Below, one piece after another: positions 56,474 to 64,000 of a DNA stretch of 64,000 nt. Made by a program: the position numbers and the translations under genes. Origin of the DNA: Pseudomonas saponiphila (GTDB taxonomy: Bacteria; Pseudomonadota; Gammaproteobacteria; Pseudomonadales; Pseudomonadaceae). Where the stretch lies: positions 1,873,501 to 1,937,500 of the forward strand of contig NZ_FNTJ01000001.1 in assembly GCF_900105185.1 (NCBI RefSeq). Reading direction: 5' to 3'. Positions within the stretch are counted from its first letter, which is position 1. Each line of letters starts with the position of its first letter. The notes under the pieces are model-generated. The model was given only the letters and a program-made list of their open reading frames with translations. It was not told the DNA's origin and did not search any database.

Positions 56474-57643
56474 ATGAACAAACGTCCTCTTTATTTCGAC
56501 TATGCCGCTACCACGCCGGTGGATGAGCGGGTCATTCAGGTGATGCTGGAGTGCCTGGGGTTCAACGCCAACTTTGGCAACCCGGCCTCCAGTTCCCATG
56601 CTTTTGGCCAGGCGGCGCGACGCAGCGTCGAACATGCCCGGCAACAAGTGGCGCAGTTGGTGGGCGCCCAGCCCGAGCAGATCGTCTGGACGTCCGGCGC
56701 CACCGAATCCAACAACCTGGCGCTCAAGGGCGTGCTACAGGCTCGGGGGGTGGAAGGCGGGCACATCATCACCAGCCAGATCGAGCACAAGGCCGTGCTG
56801 GACACCGCTCGCCAGTTGCAGGAAAGCGGTGTGGCGGTGACCTACCTGCTGCCCGATGCGCAGGGGTTGATCAGCGCCCAGGCGGTGAGCGAGGCCCTGA
56901 GGGATGACACCATTCTGGTGTCGCTGATGCTGGTCAACAACGAATTGGGCACCCTCAACGACATTCCGGCGATTGGCCAGGTGGTGCGTGAGCATGGCGC
57001 CCTGTTGCATGTGGACGCGGCTCAGGGCGTGGGCAAGGTGGCCATTGATCTTGAGCGTTGGCCGGTGGATCTGATGTCGTTTTCGGCGCACAAGGTGTAC
57101 GGCCCCAAGGGCATTGGTGCGCTGTATGTCGGAGCGCGGGCGCAGCGACGCTTGCAGGCGCAGATCCATGGTGGCGGGCATGAGGGCGGTTTGCGTTCCG
57201 GCACCCTGGCCACTCACCAGATCGCCGCCATGGGGGCGGCCTTTGCCCTGGCCGGCGAGTTGTTCGACGAGGAAACCGCCACCATCGTGCGCTTGCGCCA
57301 ACGCCTGCTGGAGCAACTGGCGGGGGTGGCCGGCCTGCGCTTGAATGGCAGTGCCACCCAGCGCATTCCCCATACCCTGAGCTTGACGTTCAGCGAGGGG
57401 GGCTTTGACGCCGCGGCGTTGAGTGCGTCCCTGGCGTTTTCCGCGACTTCGGCCTGCAACTCGGCCAGCAATGCCCCGTCCCATGTGCTGCTGGCCCTGG
57501 GGCATGACCCGTTGCAGGCCGGTCGCACCATTCGCCTGAGTCTCGGACGCTTCACCCGCGAAGAGGACGTGGATCGCGCTGCACAATTGATCAAGGCGTC
57601 ATGCGCCACTGCTCCGGCATTCTGGGCCGGAGCCCAGTCTTGA
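56474..57643 (+). CDS. IscS/NifS-like cysteine desulfurase
   Basis: A 389-residue PLP enzyme that takes sulfur from L-cysteine, giving alanine and a protein persulfide. Blocks: YFDYAATTPVD near 7, TSGATESNNLALKG near 74, SQIEHKAVL near 101, HVDAAQGVGK near 180, the PLP lysine in SFSAHKVYGPKG near 203 and the active Cys in ATSACNSASNAPSHVL near 326. No iscR/iscU genes adjoin, so this is probably a second, non-housekeeping desulfurase. The downstream pepP-type gene is 55 bases away and may be cotranscribed. Confidence 0.9.
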   Translation: MNKRPLYFDYAATTPVDERVIQVMLECLGFNANFGNPASSSHAFGQAARRSVEHARQQVAQLVGAQPEQIVWTSGATESNNLALKGVLQARGVEGGHIITSQIEHKAVLDTARQLQESGVAVTYLLPDAQGLISAQAVSEALRDDTILVSLMLVNNELGTLNDIPAIGQVVREHGALLHVDAAQGVGKVAIDLERWPVDLMSFSAHKVYGPKGIGALYVGARAQRRLQAQIHGGGHEGGLRSGTLATHQIAAMGAAFALAGELFDEETATIVRLRQRLLEQLAGVAGLRLNGSATQRIPHTLSLTFSEGGFDAAALSASLAFSATSACNSASNAPSHVLLALGHDPLQAGRTIRLSLGRFTREEDVDRAAQLIKASCATAPAFWAGAQS

Positions 57644-57698
57644 GGGGCGAGCGATCTCGACCTTCCATAACAATGATTAAGCCGGTTAAGGAGTCACA

Positions 57699-58744
57699 AT
57701 GAGTACCCAGCCAACGTCCCATGGAGTGGTCCCCCAGCGCCTGGCGCATGTGCGTCAGTTGATGAGCCGCGAGGGCATTCATGCCTTGCTGGTGCCTTCG
57801 GCCGATCCGCATCTGTCGGAGTACCTGCCGGGTTACTGGCAGGGGCGCCAGTGGCTGTCGGGCTTCCACGGCTCGGTGGGCACCCTGATCGTGACGGCGC
57901 AGTTCGCCGGGCTCTGGGCCGACAGCCGTTACTGGGAACAGGCGAGCAAGGAACTCAAGGGCAGCGGCATTGATCTGGTGAAGTTGCAGCCGGGTCAGCC
58001 CGGCCCTCTGGACTGGCTGGCGGAACAGACCCCGTCAGGCGCGGTGGTGGCGGTGGACGGCGCGGTCATGGCGCTGGCCTCGGCCCGTACCCTGGGTAGC
58101 CGGTTGCAGGAACGCGGGGCCAGCTTGCGCACCGACATCGATCTGCTGCAGCAGGCGTGGAGCGATCGTCCTGGCCTGCCGGATCAACCGGTCTATCCAC
58201 ACTTGCCGCCCCAGGCCACGCAGAGCCGGGTGGAGAAGCTGGCCAAGCTGCGCGAAACCCTGAGCGAACGTGGCGCGCAGTGGCATTTCATCGCCACCCT
58301 CGATGACATCGCCTGGCTGTTCAACCTGCGGGGGGCGGATGTTTCGTTCAACCCGGTGTTTGTCTCTTTCGCCCTGATCAGCCAGCAGCAGGCCACTTTG
58401 TTCGTGGCCTTGAGCAAGGTCGACCCGCAGTTGCGCGGGGTGCTGGAGGCCGACGGCGTCAGCCTGCGGGATTACACGGAGGTGGCGGCGGCCTTGGCCG
58501 CTGTGCCTGAAGGCGCGACGTTGCAGATCGACCCGGCGCGGGTGACCACTGGTTTGCTGAACAACTTGCGTTCGGGGGTGACGCTGGTGGAGGGGCTCAA
58601 TCCCACCACCCTAGCCAAGTCGCGCAAGAGCCCGGCGGATGCCGAGCATATTCGTCGGGCCATGGAGCAGGACGGCGCGGCGCTGTGTGAGTTCTTTGCC
58701 TGGCTGGAGAGTGCCCTGGGGCGCGAGCGAGTCACCGAACTGAC
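57699..58744 (+). pseudogene. 5' part of split Xaa-Pro aminopeptidase gene (M24B)
   Basis: Encodes the N-terminal ~348 residues of an aminopeptidase P-type enzyme (creatinase-like domains: SADPHLSEYLPGYWQGRQWLSG near 30, DSRYWEQA near 74, ATLDDIAWLFNLRG near 200). The IS21 element at 58745 ends it; translation would run about 12 codons into the IS and stop at 58781. The metal-binding catalytic domain is on the other side of the insertion. Joined without IS and one target copy, the reading frame is intact: 602 residues, the normal size. Confidence 0.92.
58739..58744. repeat. Left target-site duplication of the IS
   Basis: ACTGAC, repeated at 61386-61391. Six bases is in the range for IS21-family elements. 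Confidence 0.9.
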
Positions 58745-58750
58745 TGCGGA

Positions 58751-58792
58751 TTTCGGTGAACGTGACCGAGCGTTTCGCTAATACGTGACCGG
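58751..58792. repeat. Left-end IS repeats (istB side)
   Basis: Two copies of a ~19-bp unit: TTTCGGTGAACGTGACCG (58751-58768) and TTTCGCTAATACGTGACCGG (58773-58792). Such terminal repeats are the binding sites of IstA-type transposases. Confidence 0.75.
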
Positions 58793-58837
58793 TGCTTCCA
58801 CCCCGGTTGCGCGGGTTCTGGATTGTAATCGCATCGG

Positions 58838-59584
58838 TCACGATGCGGCTTGTTCCTCGGCTTTTTTTCGGCGCAGCGACTCGCCTTTCATCGTCAGTCG
58901 GTAGGCGTTGTGCACCAGGCGGTCGAGGATGGCATCGGCCAGGGTCGGGTCGTTGATCCAGCCGTGCCAGTGCTCGATGGGCAGTTGGCTCGTCAGGATG
59001 GTGGAGCGGCTGCCAGCGCGGTCGTCGATCACCTCCAGCAGGTCATGCCGGGCTCCTTCCTCCAGCGGGGCTAGCGCCCAGTCGTCCAGCACCAGGACGT
59101 CGACCTTTGCCAGCTGTTGCAGGGTACGGCCGAAGCTGCCGTCGCCATGAGCGATGCGCAGTTGTTCCAGCAGGCGCGGGGTGCGCAGGTACAGGGTGCT
59201 ATAGCCCTGGCGGCAGGCCTGGTTGCCCAGGGCGCAGGCCAGCCAGGTTTTGCCGGCACCGGTCGGGCCGGTCAGCAGCAGGTTGTGCTGCTGGCGGATC
59301 CAGTCGCCACTGGCCAGGGTGGCGATCAGACGCTCGTCCAGGGCGCGTCCGGTGCGGCGGTCGAGATCTTCCAGGCAGGCGTTGGCGTACTTGAGCTTGG
59401 CCTTCTTGCGCAGCCGTACCAGGCGCTGGTTGTCACGCCAGGCCAGTTCGCGGTCGAGCAGTAGGCCGAGGCGTTCATCGAAGCTCAGGCTGTGGCTGGC
59501 CGGCAGCGTCCATTGCTCTTCCAGGGCGCGGGCCATGCCGTCCAGGCGTAGCTGGTGCAGTTGATTCAGGGTGTGTTGCGGCAT
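58838..59584 (-). CDS. istB: IS21 transposition helper ATPase IstB
   Basis: A 248-residue DnaC/IstB-type AAA+ ATPase that assists the transposase in target capture. N-terminal helices are followed by Walker [12 protein letters not shown] near 108, [10 protein letters not shown] near 135 and Walker [13 protein letters not shown] near 165. I chose the ATG at 59584 (MPQHTLNQL); another ATG lies one codon upstream. It overlaps the end of istA by about 110 bases in a different frame, so istA and istB translation should be linked. Confidence 0.92.
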   Translation of the reverse strand: MPQHTLNQLHQLRLDGMARALEEQWTLPASHSLSFDERLGLLLDRELAWRDNQRLVRLRKKAKLKYANACLEDLDRRTGRALDERLIATLASGDWIRQQHNLLLTGPTGAGKTWLACALGNQACRQGYSTLYLRTPRLLEQLRIAHGDGSFGRTLQQLAKVDVLVLDDWALAPLEEGARHDLLEVIDDRAGSRSTILTSQLPIEHWHGWINDPTLADAILDRLVHNAYRLTMKGESLRRKKAEEQAAS

Positions 59585-61160
59585 CATCGAACAGCTCCTG
59601 TTGCGGGGGTTGGTAGTAGTCGGCGCCACGGACGTTCTCGTGGTCGCCGGGTAAGGTCGTTTCGGCGGCACGCTGGGGCAGCGGCTGTTGATCCAGGCCT
59701 TGCTGGAGCAGGTTGCGCACGCTGCGCCCGGTGAAGGCGCGCAGGTGTACGGCACGTTCGGCAGCGGCTTCCAGGCGTGCATTGCCATAGCGCCGGGCCA
59801 GCGAGAGCAGGCCGAGGCAGGCGCGGTAGCCCATCTCCGGGTGCGGCTTGTGGGTCAGTTGGTGATCGATCAGTTGGCGCGTGTAGGGGCCGATCCGCGC
59901 GCCCCAGTCGAGCAGGCGTTGTGGCGTCCATTCGCGATGCGCCTGGTGCGCCGCGGGCATGTGCTCGCGCTGGGTACTGTAAGCGCCGCGTCGCCCCAGC
60001 AGCAGGTGGCTGGCCACCCGCCGGTTGCCATGCAGCACTTCCAGGGTGTGTGCCGTCAGTCGCACGTCCACGTTCTGCCGGGCCAGGGCGGAGGGCACGC
60101 TGTAGAAGCTGCCATTGACCTCGATGTGGTAGTCGATGCTGACCTTGCAGCGCTTGAAGGTGGCGACCTCGTAGGGATGCACCGGCAGCGCTCGCAAGGC
60201 CGGGCGATCCAGGCGCTCGAACCAGTCGCGCCGGCAGCCATCGAGCCGCTTGAACGGGCGCCGATTCAGATCCTCCAGCAGCTCGGCGATGGCCTGGTTA
60301 AGCGCATGCAGGCTGAAGAACTGCCGATGGCGCAGCCGCGCCATGATCCAGCGCTCGACCACCTGCACCGCCACCTCGGCCTTGGCCTTGTCCTGAGGCT
60401 TGCGTGGCCGTGCCGGCAGGATCACCGTCTGGTAATGACGCGCGCACTCCAGCGTGGCCCGGTTCAGGCCCGGCTCGTAGCGATCCGGCTGGGCGACCAG
60501 GGCGCGCGGATTGTCCGGCACAACCATTTCCGGCACGCCGCCAAAGTAGGTCAGAGCCTGGCCCAGCGAGGTCAGCCAGTCCACCTGGGTTTCGCCTGGC
60601 GTCGCGCAGGCATAGGTGTAATTCGAGGCGCCCAGGGCGGCGACGAAGATGTGCGCCCGGCGCACTTCGCCGGTGGCCGGGTCGACCACCGGCAGCGTCG
60701 GCCCGGCATAGTCGATGAATAGCTTCTCGCCCGCACGGTGCAGCTGACGCATCGAACGTTTGAGCGTCTGGGCGTAGCGCCGGTAGTGCTCGACGAACTG
60801 GGTGTAGCGGTAGGTCGGCTGGCCCGCATGCGCGGCGAGATATTCCTCCCACAGCAGCTGCAAGGTCACGCCCTTGCGTCGCAACTCGCGGTGGATGCTC
60901 AGCACATCGGGCAGCACTCGCTCACCGCGCGGCTTGTTCGTCGACGTCGGTGCAAACAAGGCGGCCGCCAGCGCGGCCTCGTCCATGGCCACCAGCGCCG
61001 GCCAGTCCAGCCCGGCCACCCGCGCCGCCGCGATGTACTTGCTAACCACGCCCTTGGACAGCTGCAAGGCACGGGCAATCTTCTCGTGGGACAAGCCGGC
61101 CTCAAACTTGAGGCGCAGACATTCTTTGATGTTTCGCATGGCTACTCGCGGCGCCGCCAT
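59475..61160 (-). CDS. istA: IS21-family transposase IstA
   Basis: A 561-residue DDE transposase. An N-terminal HTH ([20 protein letters not shown] near 24-43) binds the ends; the RNase-H-like core has Asp in [10 protein letters not shown] near 150, Asp in [10 protein letters not shown] near 220 and Glu in [13 protein letters not shown] near 258. A C-terminal beta region ([14 protein letters not shown]) follows. ATG 61160 gives [15 protein letters not shown]; an internal ATG seven codons in is also plausible. It is intact. Confidence 0.93.
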   Translation of the reverse strand: MAAPRVAMRNIKECLRLKFEAGLSHEKIARALQLSKGVVSKYIAAARVAGLDWPALVAMDEAALAAALFAPTSTNKPRGERVLPDVLSIHRELRRKGVTLQLLWEEYLAAHAGQPTYRYTQFVEHYRRYAQTLKRSMRQLHRAGEKLFIDYAGPTLPVVDPATGEVRRAHIFVAALGASNYTYACATPGETQVDWLTSLGQALTYFGGVPEMVVPDNPRALVAQPDRYEPGLNRATLECARHYQTVILPARPRKPQDKAKAEVAVQVVERWIMARLRHRQFFSLHALNQAIAELLEDLNRRPFKRLDGCRRDWFERLDRPALRALPVHPYEVATFKRCKVSIDYHIEVNGSFYSVPSALARQNVDVRLTAHTLEVLHGNRRVASHLLLGRRGAYSTQREHMPAAHQAHREWTPQRLLDWGARIGPYTRQLIDHQLTHKPHPEMGYRACLGLLSLARRYGNARLEAAAERAVHLRAFTGRSVRNLLQQGLDQQPLPQRAAETTLPGDHENVRGADYYQPPQQELFDDAATHPESTAPATPGRHGPRPGRAMDAAGQPQPELR

Positions 61161-61224
61161 CTTCCTCTCCCGAAATCGGTCGAGGATGGCGGCGCATCAG
61201 GTCATGCGCAACGAAGGGGAAGGC

Positions 61225-61380
61225 TTTCGCTAAGTCGTGACCGGCGATTTCGGTAAGCCGTGACCACCTGTTTCGGAACAGGCGGAAAATCGGTCACGTT
61301 GCTACCGAAATGAGCGGTCACGCGTTAGCGAAATGACCGGTCACGATCAACCGAAACGGCCGGTCACGGTGCTCCGAAAT
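61225..61380. repeat. Right-end IS repeats (istA side), six copies in two orientations
   Basis: Copies like TTTCGNTAAGNCGTGACC at 61225-61244 and 61248-61266 point inward from the left-end orientation. Four reverse copies like CGGTCACG-N6-CCGAAA lie at 61291-61310, 61315-61333, 61338-61356 and 61361-61380. Between the groups is the hairpin CCTGTT-TCGG-AACAGG (61267-61282). The promoter for istA should lie here. Confidence 0.7.
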
Positions 61381-61385
61381 CCGCA

Positions 61386-62154
61386 ACTGACCATTGATGA
61401 GCACCTGACTGCCGCTCGTGAACGGCGTCCGGGCTATGTGTCTCTGAGCTTCAATACCATCGCGGCCTTCAATGCCAACGGGGCGATGCCTCACTACCAC
61501 GCCACTCCTGAAGAACATGCAGTGATCGAGGGCGATGGCCTGCTGCTGATCGACTCTGGCGGTCAGTACCTGGGGGGCACCACCGACATTACTCGCATGG
61601 TGCCGATCGGCACCCCGAGCGCCGAGCAGAAGCGCGATTGCACCCGGGTGCTCAAGGGCGTGATCGCCTTGTCGCGGGCGCAGTTTCCGCGGGGCATTCT
61701 TTCGCCGTTGCTGGATGCCATCGCCCGGGCGCCGATCTGGGCCGAGGGCGTGGATTACGGACACGGCACCGGGCATGGCGTGGGCTACTTCCTCAATGTG
61801 CATGAAGGGCCGCAGGTGATCGCCTATCAGGCGGCTCCAGCGCCGCAAACGGCGATGCAGCCGGGGATGATCACTTCCATCGAGCCGGGGACCTATCGTC
61901 CCGGGCGTTGGGGGGTACGAATCGAGAACCTGGCGTTGAACCGCGAGATCGGTACCACCGAGTTTGGTGAGTTCCTCGGTTTTGAAACCCTGACCCTGTG
62001 CCCGATCGACAGCCGTTGCCTGGAACCCGGACTGCTCACCCAGGAGGAGCGGGACTGGTTCAACGGCTATCACGATGAAGTGCGTCGGCGTCTTGCCCCG
62101 CTGCTGGAAGGCGCCGCGCTGGAGTGGTTGAACCTGCGCACCGCGCCGATCTGA
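61386..62154 (+). pseudogene. 3' part of split Xaa-Pro aminopeptidase gene (M24B)
   Basis: Encodes the C-terminal ~254 residues with the dinuclear metal site: Asp in LIDSGGQYLGGTTDITR, His in GHGTGHGVGYFLNVHEGP, Glu in SIEPGTYRPG and in VRIENL. It begins with the right ACTGAC copy; reading across the repaired junction gives VTELTIDEHL. Without its own start the fragment is probably not made, although ATG 61333 inside the IS end is in frame and could allow weak expression of the catalytic domain. Confidence 0.92.
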
Positions 62155-62167
62155 AGGATTGAAGGAA

Positions 62168-62196
62168 GGCCTCAGCCATGCAATGTGGTTGAGGCC
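62168..62196. terminator. Hairpin after the aminopeptidase gene
   Basis: GGCCTCAGCCA (62168-62178) and TGGTTGAGGCC (62186-62196) form an 11-bp stem with one G-U pair around TGCAATG. It lies between convergent genes. No U-tract follows, so terminator function is only likely. Confidence 0.5.
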
Positions 62197-62233
62197 GCAG
62201 TCCCTGTCCGTCGCGGCTGACGGGCGCGGCTTT

Positions 62234-62830
62234 TCAGCCCGCGCTCAAGGCCTCTCGGACAAAATCCAGGCGGTCCTGGCCGAAGAACAATTGGTCCCCC
62301 ACGAACATGCTGGGGGCGCCGAAGACACCCCGTTGCAATGCCTGGTCGGTCTGGTCCTTGAGCCGGGCCTTGACCTGTTCTTCATTGCTCAGGTCGAGGA
62401 TCTGCTGTGGGTCGAAACCGCCTTGCTCCAGCACCTGGGTGACGGTGGTGGCGTCGTTCAGGTTGCGTTTGTCGACCCAGAGGGCACGAAACAGGCAGTC
62501 GATGAATTCGACGAAGCGTTCCGGCATGTGCAACTGCACGCCGGTCACGGCACGCATCAGTAGCAGGGTATTGATGGGGAAGTGCGGGTTGAAGTTGAGT
62601 TCAACCTGATAGCGCCGGGCAAATCGCGCCAGGTCCTGCAGCATGTAGCGGCCCTTGGCGGGAATGCTGATGGGGGAGGCGTTGCCGGTGCTTTTGAAGA
62701 CTCCGCCCAGCAGCATGGGGTGGTACTCCAGTTGACTGCCGGTCTGGGCGCAGATGTTCGGCAGTTGGGTATAGGCCAGGTAGCTGGTCGGGCTGCCAAG
62801 GTCGAAGAAGAACTCCACTTTCTGGCTCAT
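62234..62830 (-). CDS. 2-hydroxychromene-2-carboxylate isomerase-like (DsbA/kappa-GST fold)
   Basis: A 198-residue cytoplasmic protein. It begins VEFFFDLGSPTSYLAY with the catalytic-type Ser (SPTSY) in place of the CxxC of DsbA, and ends GVFGAPSMFVGDQLFFGQDRLDF, as in NahD/HCCA isomerases and kappa GSTs that use glutathione. The real substrate cannot be told; no aromatic-degradation genes adjoin. It lies 35 bases after the SDR gene in the same direction, so the two are probably one operon under the TetR regulator. Confidence 0.88.
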   Translation of the reverse strand: MSQKVEFFFDLGSPTSYLAYTQLPNICAQTGSQLEYHPMLLGGVFKSTGNASPISIPAKGRYMLQDLARFARRYQVELNFNPHFPINTLLLMRAVTGVQLHMPERFVEFIDCLFRALWVDKRNLNDATTVTQVLEQGGFDPQQILDLSNEEQVKARLKDQTDQALQRGVFGAPSMFVGDQLFFGQDRLDFVREALSAG

Positions 62831-62865
62831 GTCGTGAACTCTCTGATTGTTGTGGGGGCAGTGGC

Positions 62866-63606
62866 TTACCAGCGTTCGTTCCAGGGGCGCAGGTCCAGCT
62901 CGAAGGTCCAGGCATCCCTGGGCTGGCTGTGCAGGTACCAGTAGTTCTCGGCGATGTGTTCGGGGTTGAGGATGCCGTCCTGGTCCTTGAGGGCGTACTT
63001 CTCGGGAAAGCTGGTGCGGATGAAATCGGTATCGATGGCGCCGTCGACGATGATATGGCCGACATGGATGTTCAGCGGCCCCAGTTCTCGGGCCATGCTC
63101 TGGGCCAGGGCGCGGATACCGTGCTTGGCACCGGCGAAGGCGGCGAAACCGGCGGCGCCGCGGACCCCGGCGGTGGCGCCAGTGAACAGGATGGTGCCGC
63201 GTTGGCGCGTCACCATGCGCTTGGCCACTTCGCGGGCATTGAGAAAGCCGGAGAAACAGGCCATCTCCCAGATCTTGAAGTACTTGCGGGCGGTTTCCTC
63301 AAGGATGCTGCAGGGTACGTTGGCGCCGATGTTGAAGATGAATGCTTCGATGGGGCCGATCTGGGTTTCGATCTGTTCGATCAGTGCGACCACGTCCTCT
63401 TCCTTGCGCGCGTCGCAGGCAAAGCCATGGGCCTGGCCGCCGGTTTGCCGGATGGCTTCCACCAGCGGTTGCAGTTTGTCTGCGCTGCGTCGAGTGACGC
63501 AGGCGGTGAAGCCTTGCGCGGCAAAACGCTTGGCGATGGCGCTGCCGGTAGCATCGCCGGCGCCGACCACCAGTACCACTTTGTTGTTGTTCGGGGCTGT
63601 AGTCAT
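62866..63606 (-). CDS. Short-chain dehydrogenase-like protein without the catalytic Tyr
   Basis: A 246-residue Rossmann-fold protein. The cofactor loop is VVGAGDATGSAIA near 13 with Ala where the third Gly of GxxxGxG would be; FNIGAN (NxGx) near 90 and LFTGATAG near 138 follow. At the active site the YxxxK motif reads FAGAK, so the tyrosine is Phe while the lysine is kept. It may bind NAD(P) but act differently from classical SDRs. It is divergent from tetR with operator-like repeats between, and upstream of the HCCA-isomerase-like gene. Confidence 0.87.
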   Translation of the reverse strand: MTTAPNNNKVVLVVGAGDATGSAIAKRFAAQGFTACVTRRSADKLQPLVEAIRQTGGQAHGFACDARKEEDVVALIEQIETQIGPIEAFIFNIGANVPCSILEETARKYFKIWEMACFSGFLNAREVAKRMVTRQRGTILFTGATAGVRGAAGFAAFAGAKHGIRALAQSMARELGPLNIHVGHIIVDGAIDTDFIRTSFPEKYALKDQDGILNPEHIAENYWYLHSQPRDAWTFELDLRPWNERW

Positions 63607-63626
63607 GGGAGGTTCGCTCTTTAGTA

Positions 63627-63651
63627 AACGGTCGTTAACTAAACGGACGTT
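63627..63651. promoter_or_regulatory. Two operator-like palindromes between SDR and tetR
   Basis: AACGGTCGTT (63627-63636) and AACGGACGTT (63642-63651) are AACG-NN-CGTT palindromes 15 bases apart, within the longer direct repeat TAAACGGNCGTTA. This is a good candidate for the TetR operator controlling both genes. Confidence 0.65.
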
Positions 63652-63698
63652 ATGCTACGATTTTGCGGTCGTCAAGCCAGCAGGAGAGTGCTTCAGTC

Positions 63699-64000
63699 AT
63701 GCGTTATTCAGCCAGTCATAAGCAGGAAACCCGCGAACGCCTGTTGCAGAGCAGTGCAATCCAGGCCAAGAACGAGGGTTTTTCCACCGTCGGTGTGGAT
63801 GCGTTGATGAAGGCCATTGGTCTGAGTGGCGGGGCTTTTTACACTCACTTCGGGTCCAAGGATGAGCTGTTCGGTTCTATCGTCGAGCGCGAGTTGAGCC
63901 AGAGCCTGGAGCGTCTGGGAGGGGAGGGCCGGCAGAATCGGGATAAATTGCGCCGCTGCCTGAAGCAATACTTGAGCGTGGCGCATCTGCAGCAGCCGGG
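63699..64000 (+). CDS. TetR-family regulator, 3' end outside window
   Basis: About 100 residues are visible from ATG 63699 (AGGAGA upstream). The N-terminal helix-turn-helix is typical of TetR: ETRERLLQSSAIQAKNEGF, VDALMKAIGLSGGAFYTHFG, SKDELFGSIVERELS. The GGAFYTHF form is common in regulators of reductase and oxidoreductase genes. The ligand domain lies beyond the edge. It probably represses the divergent SDR/isomerase pair through the palindromes at 63627-63651. Confidence 0.9.
   Translation, partial: MRYSASHKQETRERLLQSSAIQAKNEGFSTVGVDALMKAIGLSGGAFYTHFGSKDELFGSIVERELSQSLERLGGEGRQNRDKLRRCLKQYLSVAHLQQP

Larger units (their letters stand above)
58745..61385 (-). mobile_element. Complete IS21-family insertion sequence, 2641 bp
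   Basis: Ends are TGCGGATTTCGG and CCGAAATCCGCA, perfect over 12 bases with the TG...CA termini of IS21 elements. It is flanked by ACTGAC duplications and carries istA and istB on the minus strand. Both reading frames look intact, so it may still be active. I cannot name the exact ISfinder entry. Confidence 0.93.

Noticed and set aside
57699..58781. Complete 360-codon aminopeptidase gene
   Set aside because: It lacks the metal site and its last ~12 codons are IS sequence; the true 3' half lies beyond the IS.

Overview
The window comes from a Pseudomonas of the P. fluorescens group. This rests on the pyoverdine genes, the msu/sfn sulfonate genes, the dsbDEG-dsbRS locus and the many REP palindromes of the type GTAGGAGCTGGCTTGCCAGC that are common between Pseudomonas genes. 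The DNA is G+C rich almost throughout; the helicase gene at 17.1-20.5 kb looks less so by eye. No rRNA, tRNA or CRISPR array was seen.

Layout. 1-12700: most of pvdL, the NRPS that starts pyoverdine assembly, cut by the left edge. 12.7-16.2 kb: REP DNA, two tandem paralogues of unknown function with a ParB/sulfiredoxin-like core motif, a small DUF6124-type gene behind a long, highly structured leader, and an alpha/beta hydrolase (to 17.0 kb). 17.1-20.5 kb: a lone UPF1-type SF1 helicase. 20.6-26.1 kb: the dsbD-dsbE-dsbG thiol-redox operon, divergent from its likely two-component regulator dsbR-dsbS. 26.1-35.6 kb: a second iron block. A PvdS-type promoter drives pvdH, which makes the diaminobutyrate used by PvdL. 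It is followed by mbtH, a convergent methyltransferase and the eight-gene fpvGHJK-fpvCDEF operon for periplasmic reduction and release of iron from ferripyoverdine, with a Fur-like box upstream.

35.8-55.1 kb: an organosulfur locus in two arms. The left arm is sfnB-metI-metQ and the right arm is msuE-msuD-msuC-sfnR. Each arm has a sigma-54 promoter and, 84-85 bp upstream of its -24 element, a shared inverted repeat CTGTTG-N6-CAACAG that may be the SfnR enhancer. Between the arms lie a soxR/monooxygenase pair and a 10-kb, tightly overlapping four-gene operon. That operon encodes a Clp-like AAA+ ATPase, a small radical-SAM protein, a 2105-residue zinc-ribbon/pseudokinase/SF1-helicase/nuclease fusion and a coiled-coil protein. 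It looks like a conflict or defence system that I cannot match to a named one, and it is the best candidate here for something undescribed.

55.2-64 kb: a small lipoprotein, a LysE-type exporter, an IscS-like cysteine desulfurase, and a pepP-type aminopeptidase gene split by a complete 2641-bp IS21-family element with a 6-bp target duplication. Then come an HCCA-isomerase-like gene, an SDR lacking the catalytic tyrosine, and a divergent TetR gene cut by the right edge, with two operator-like palindromes between SDR and TetR.
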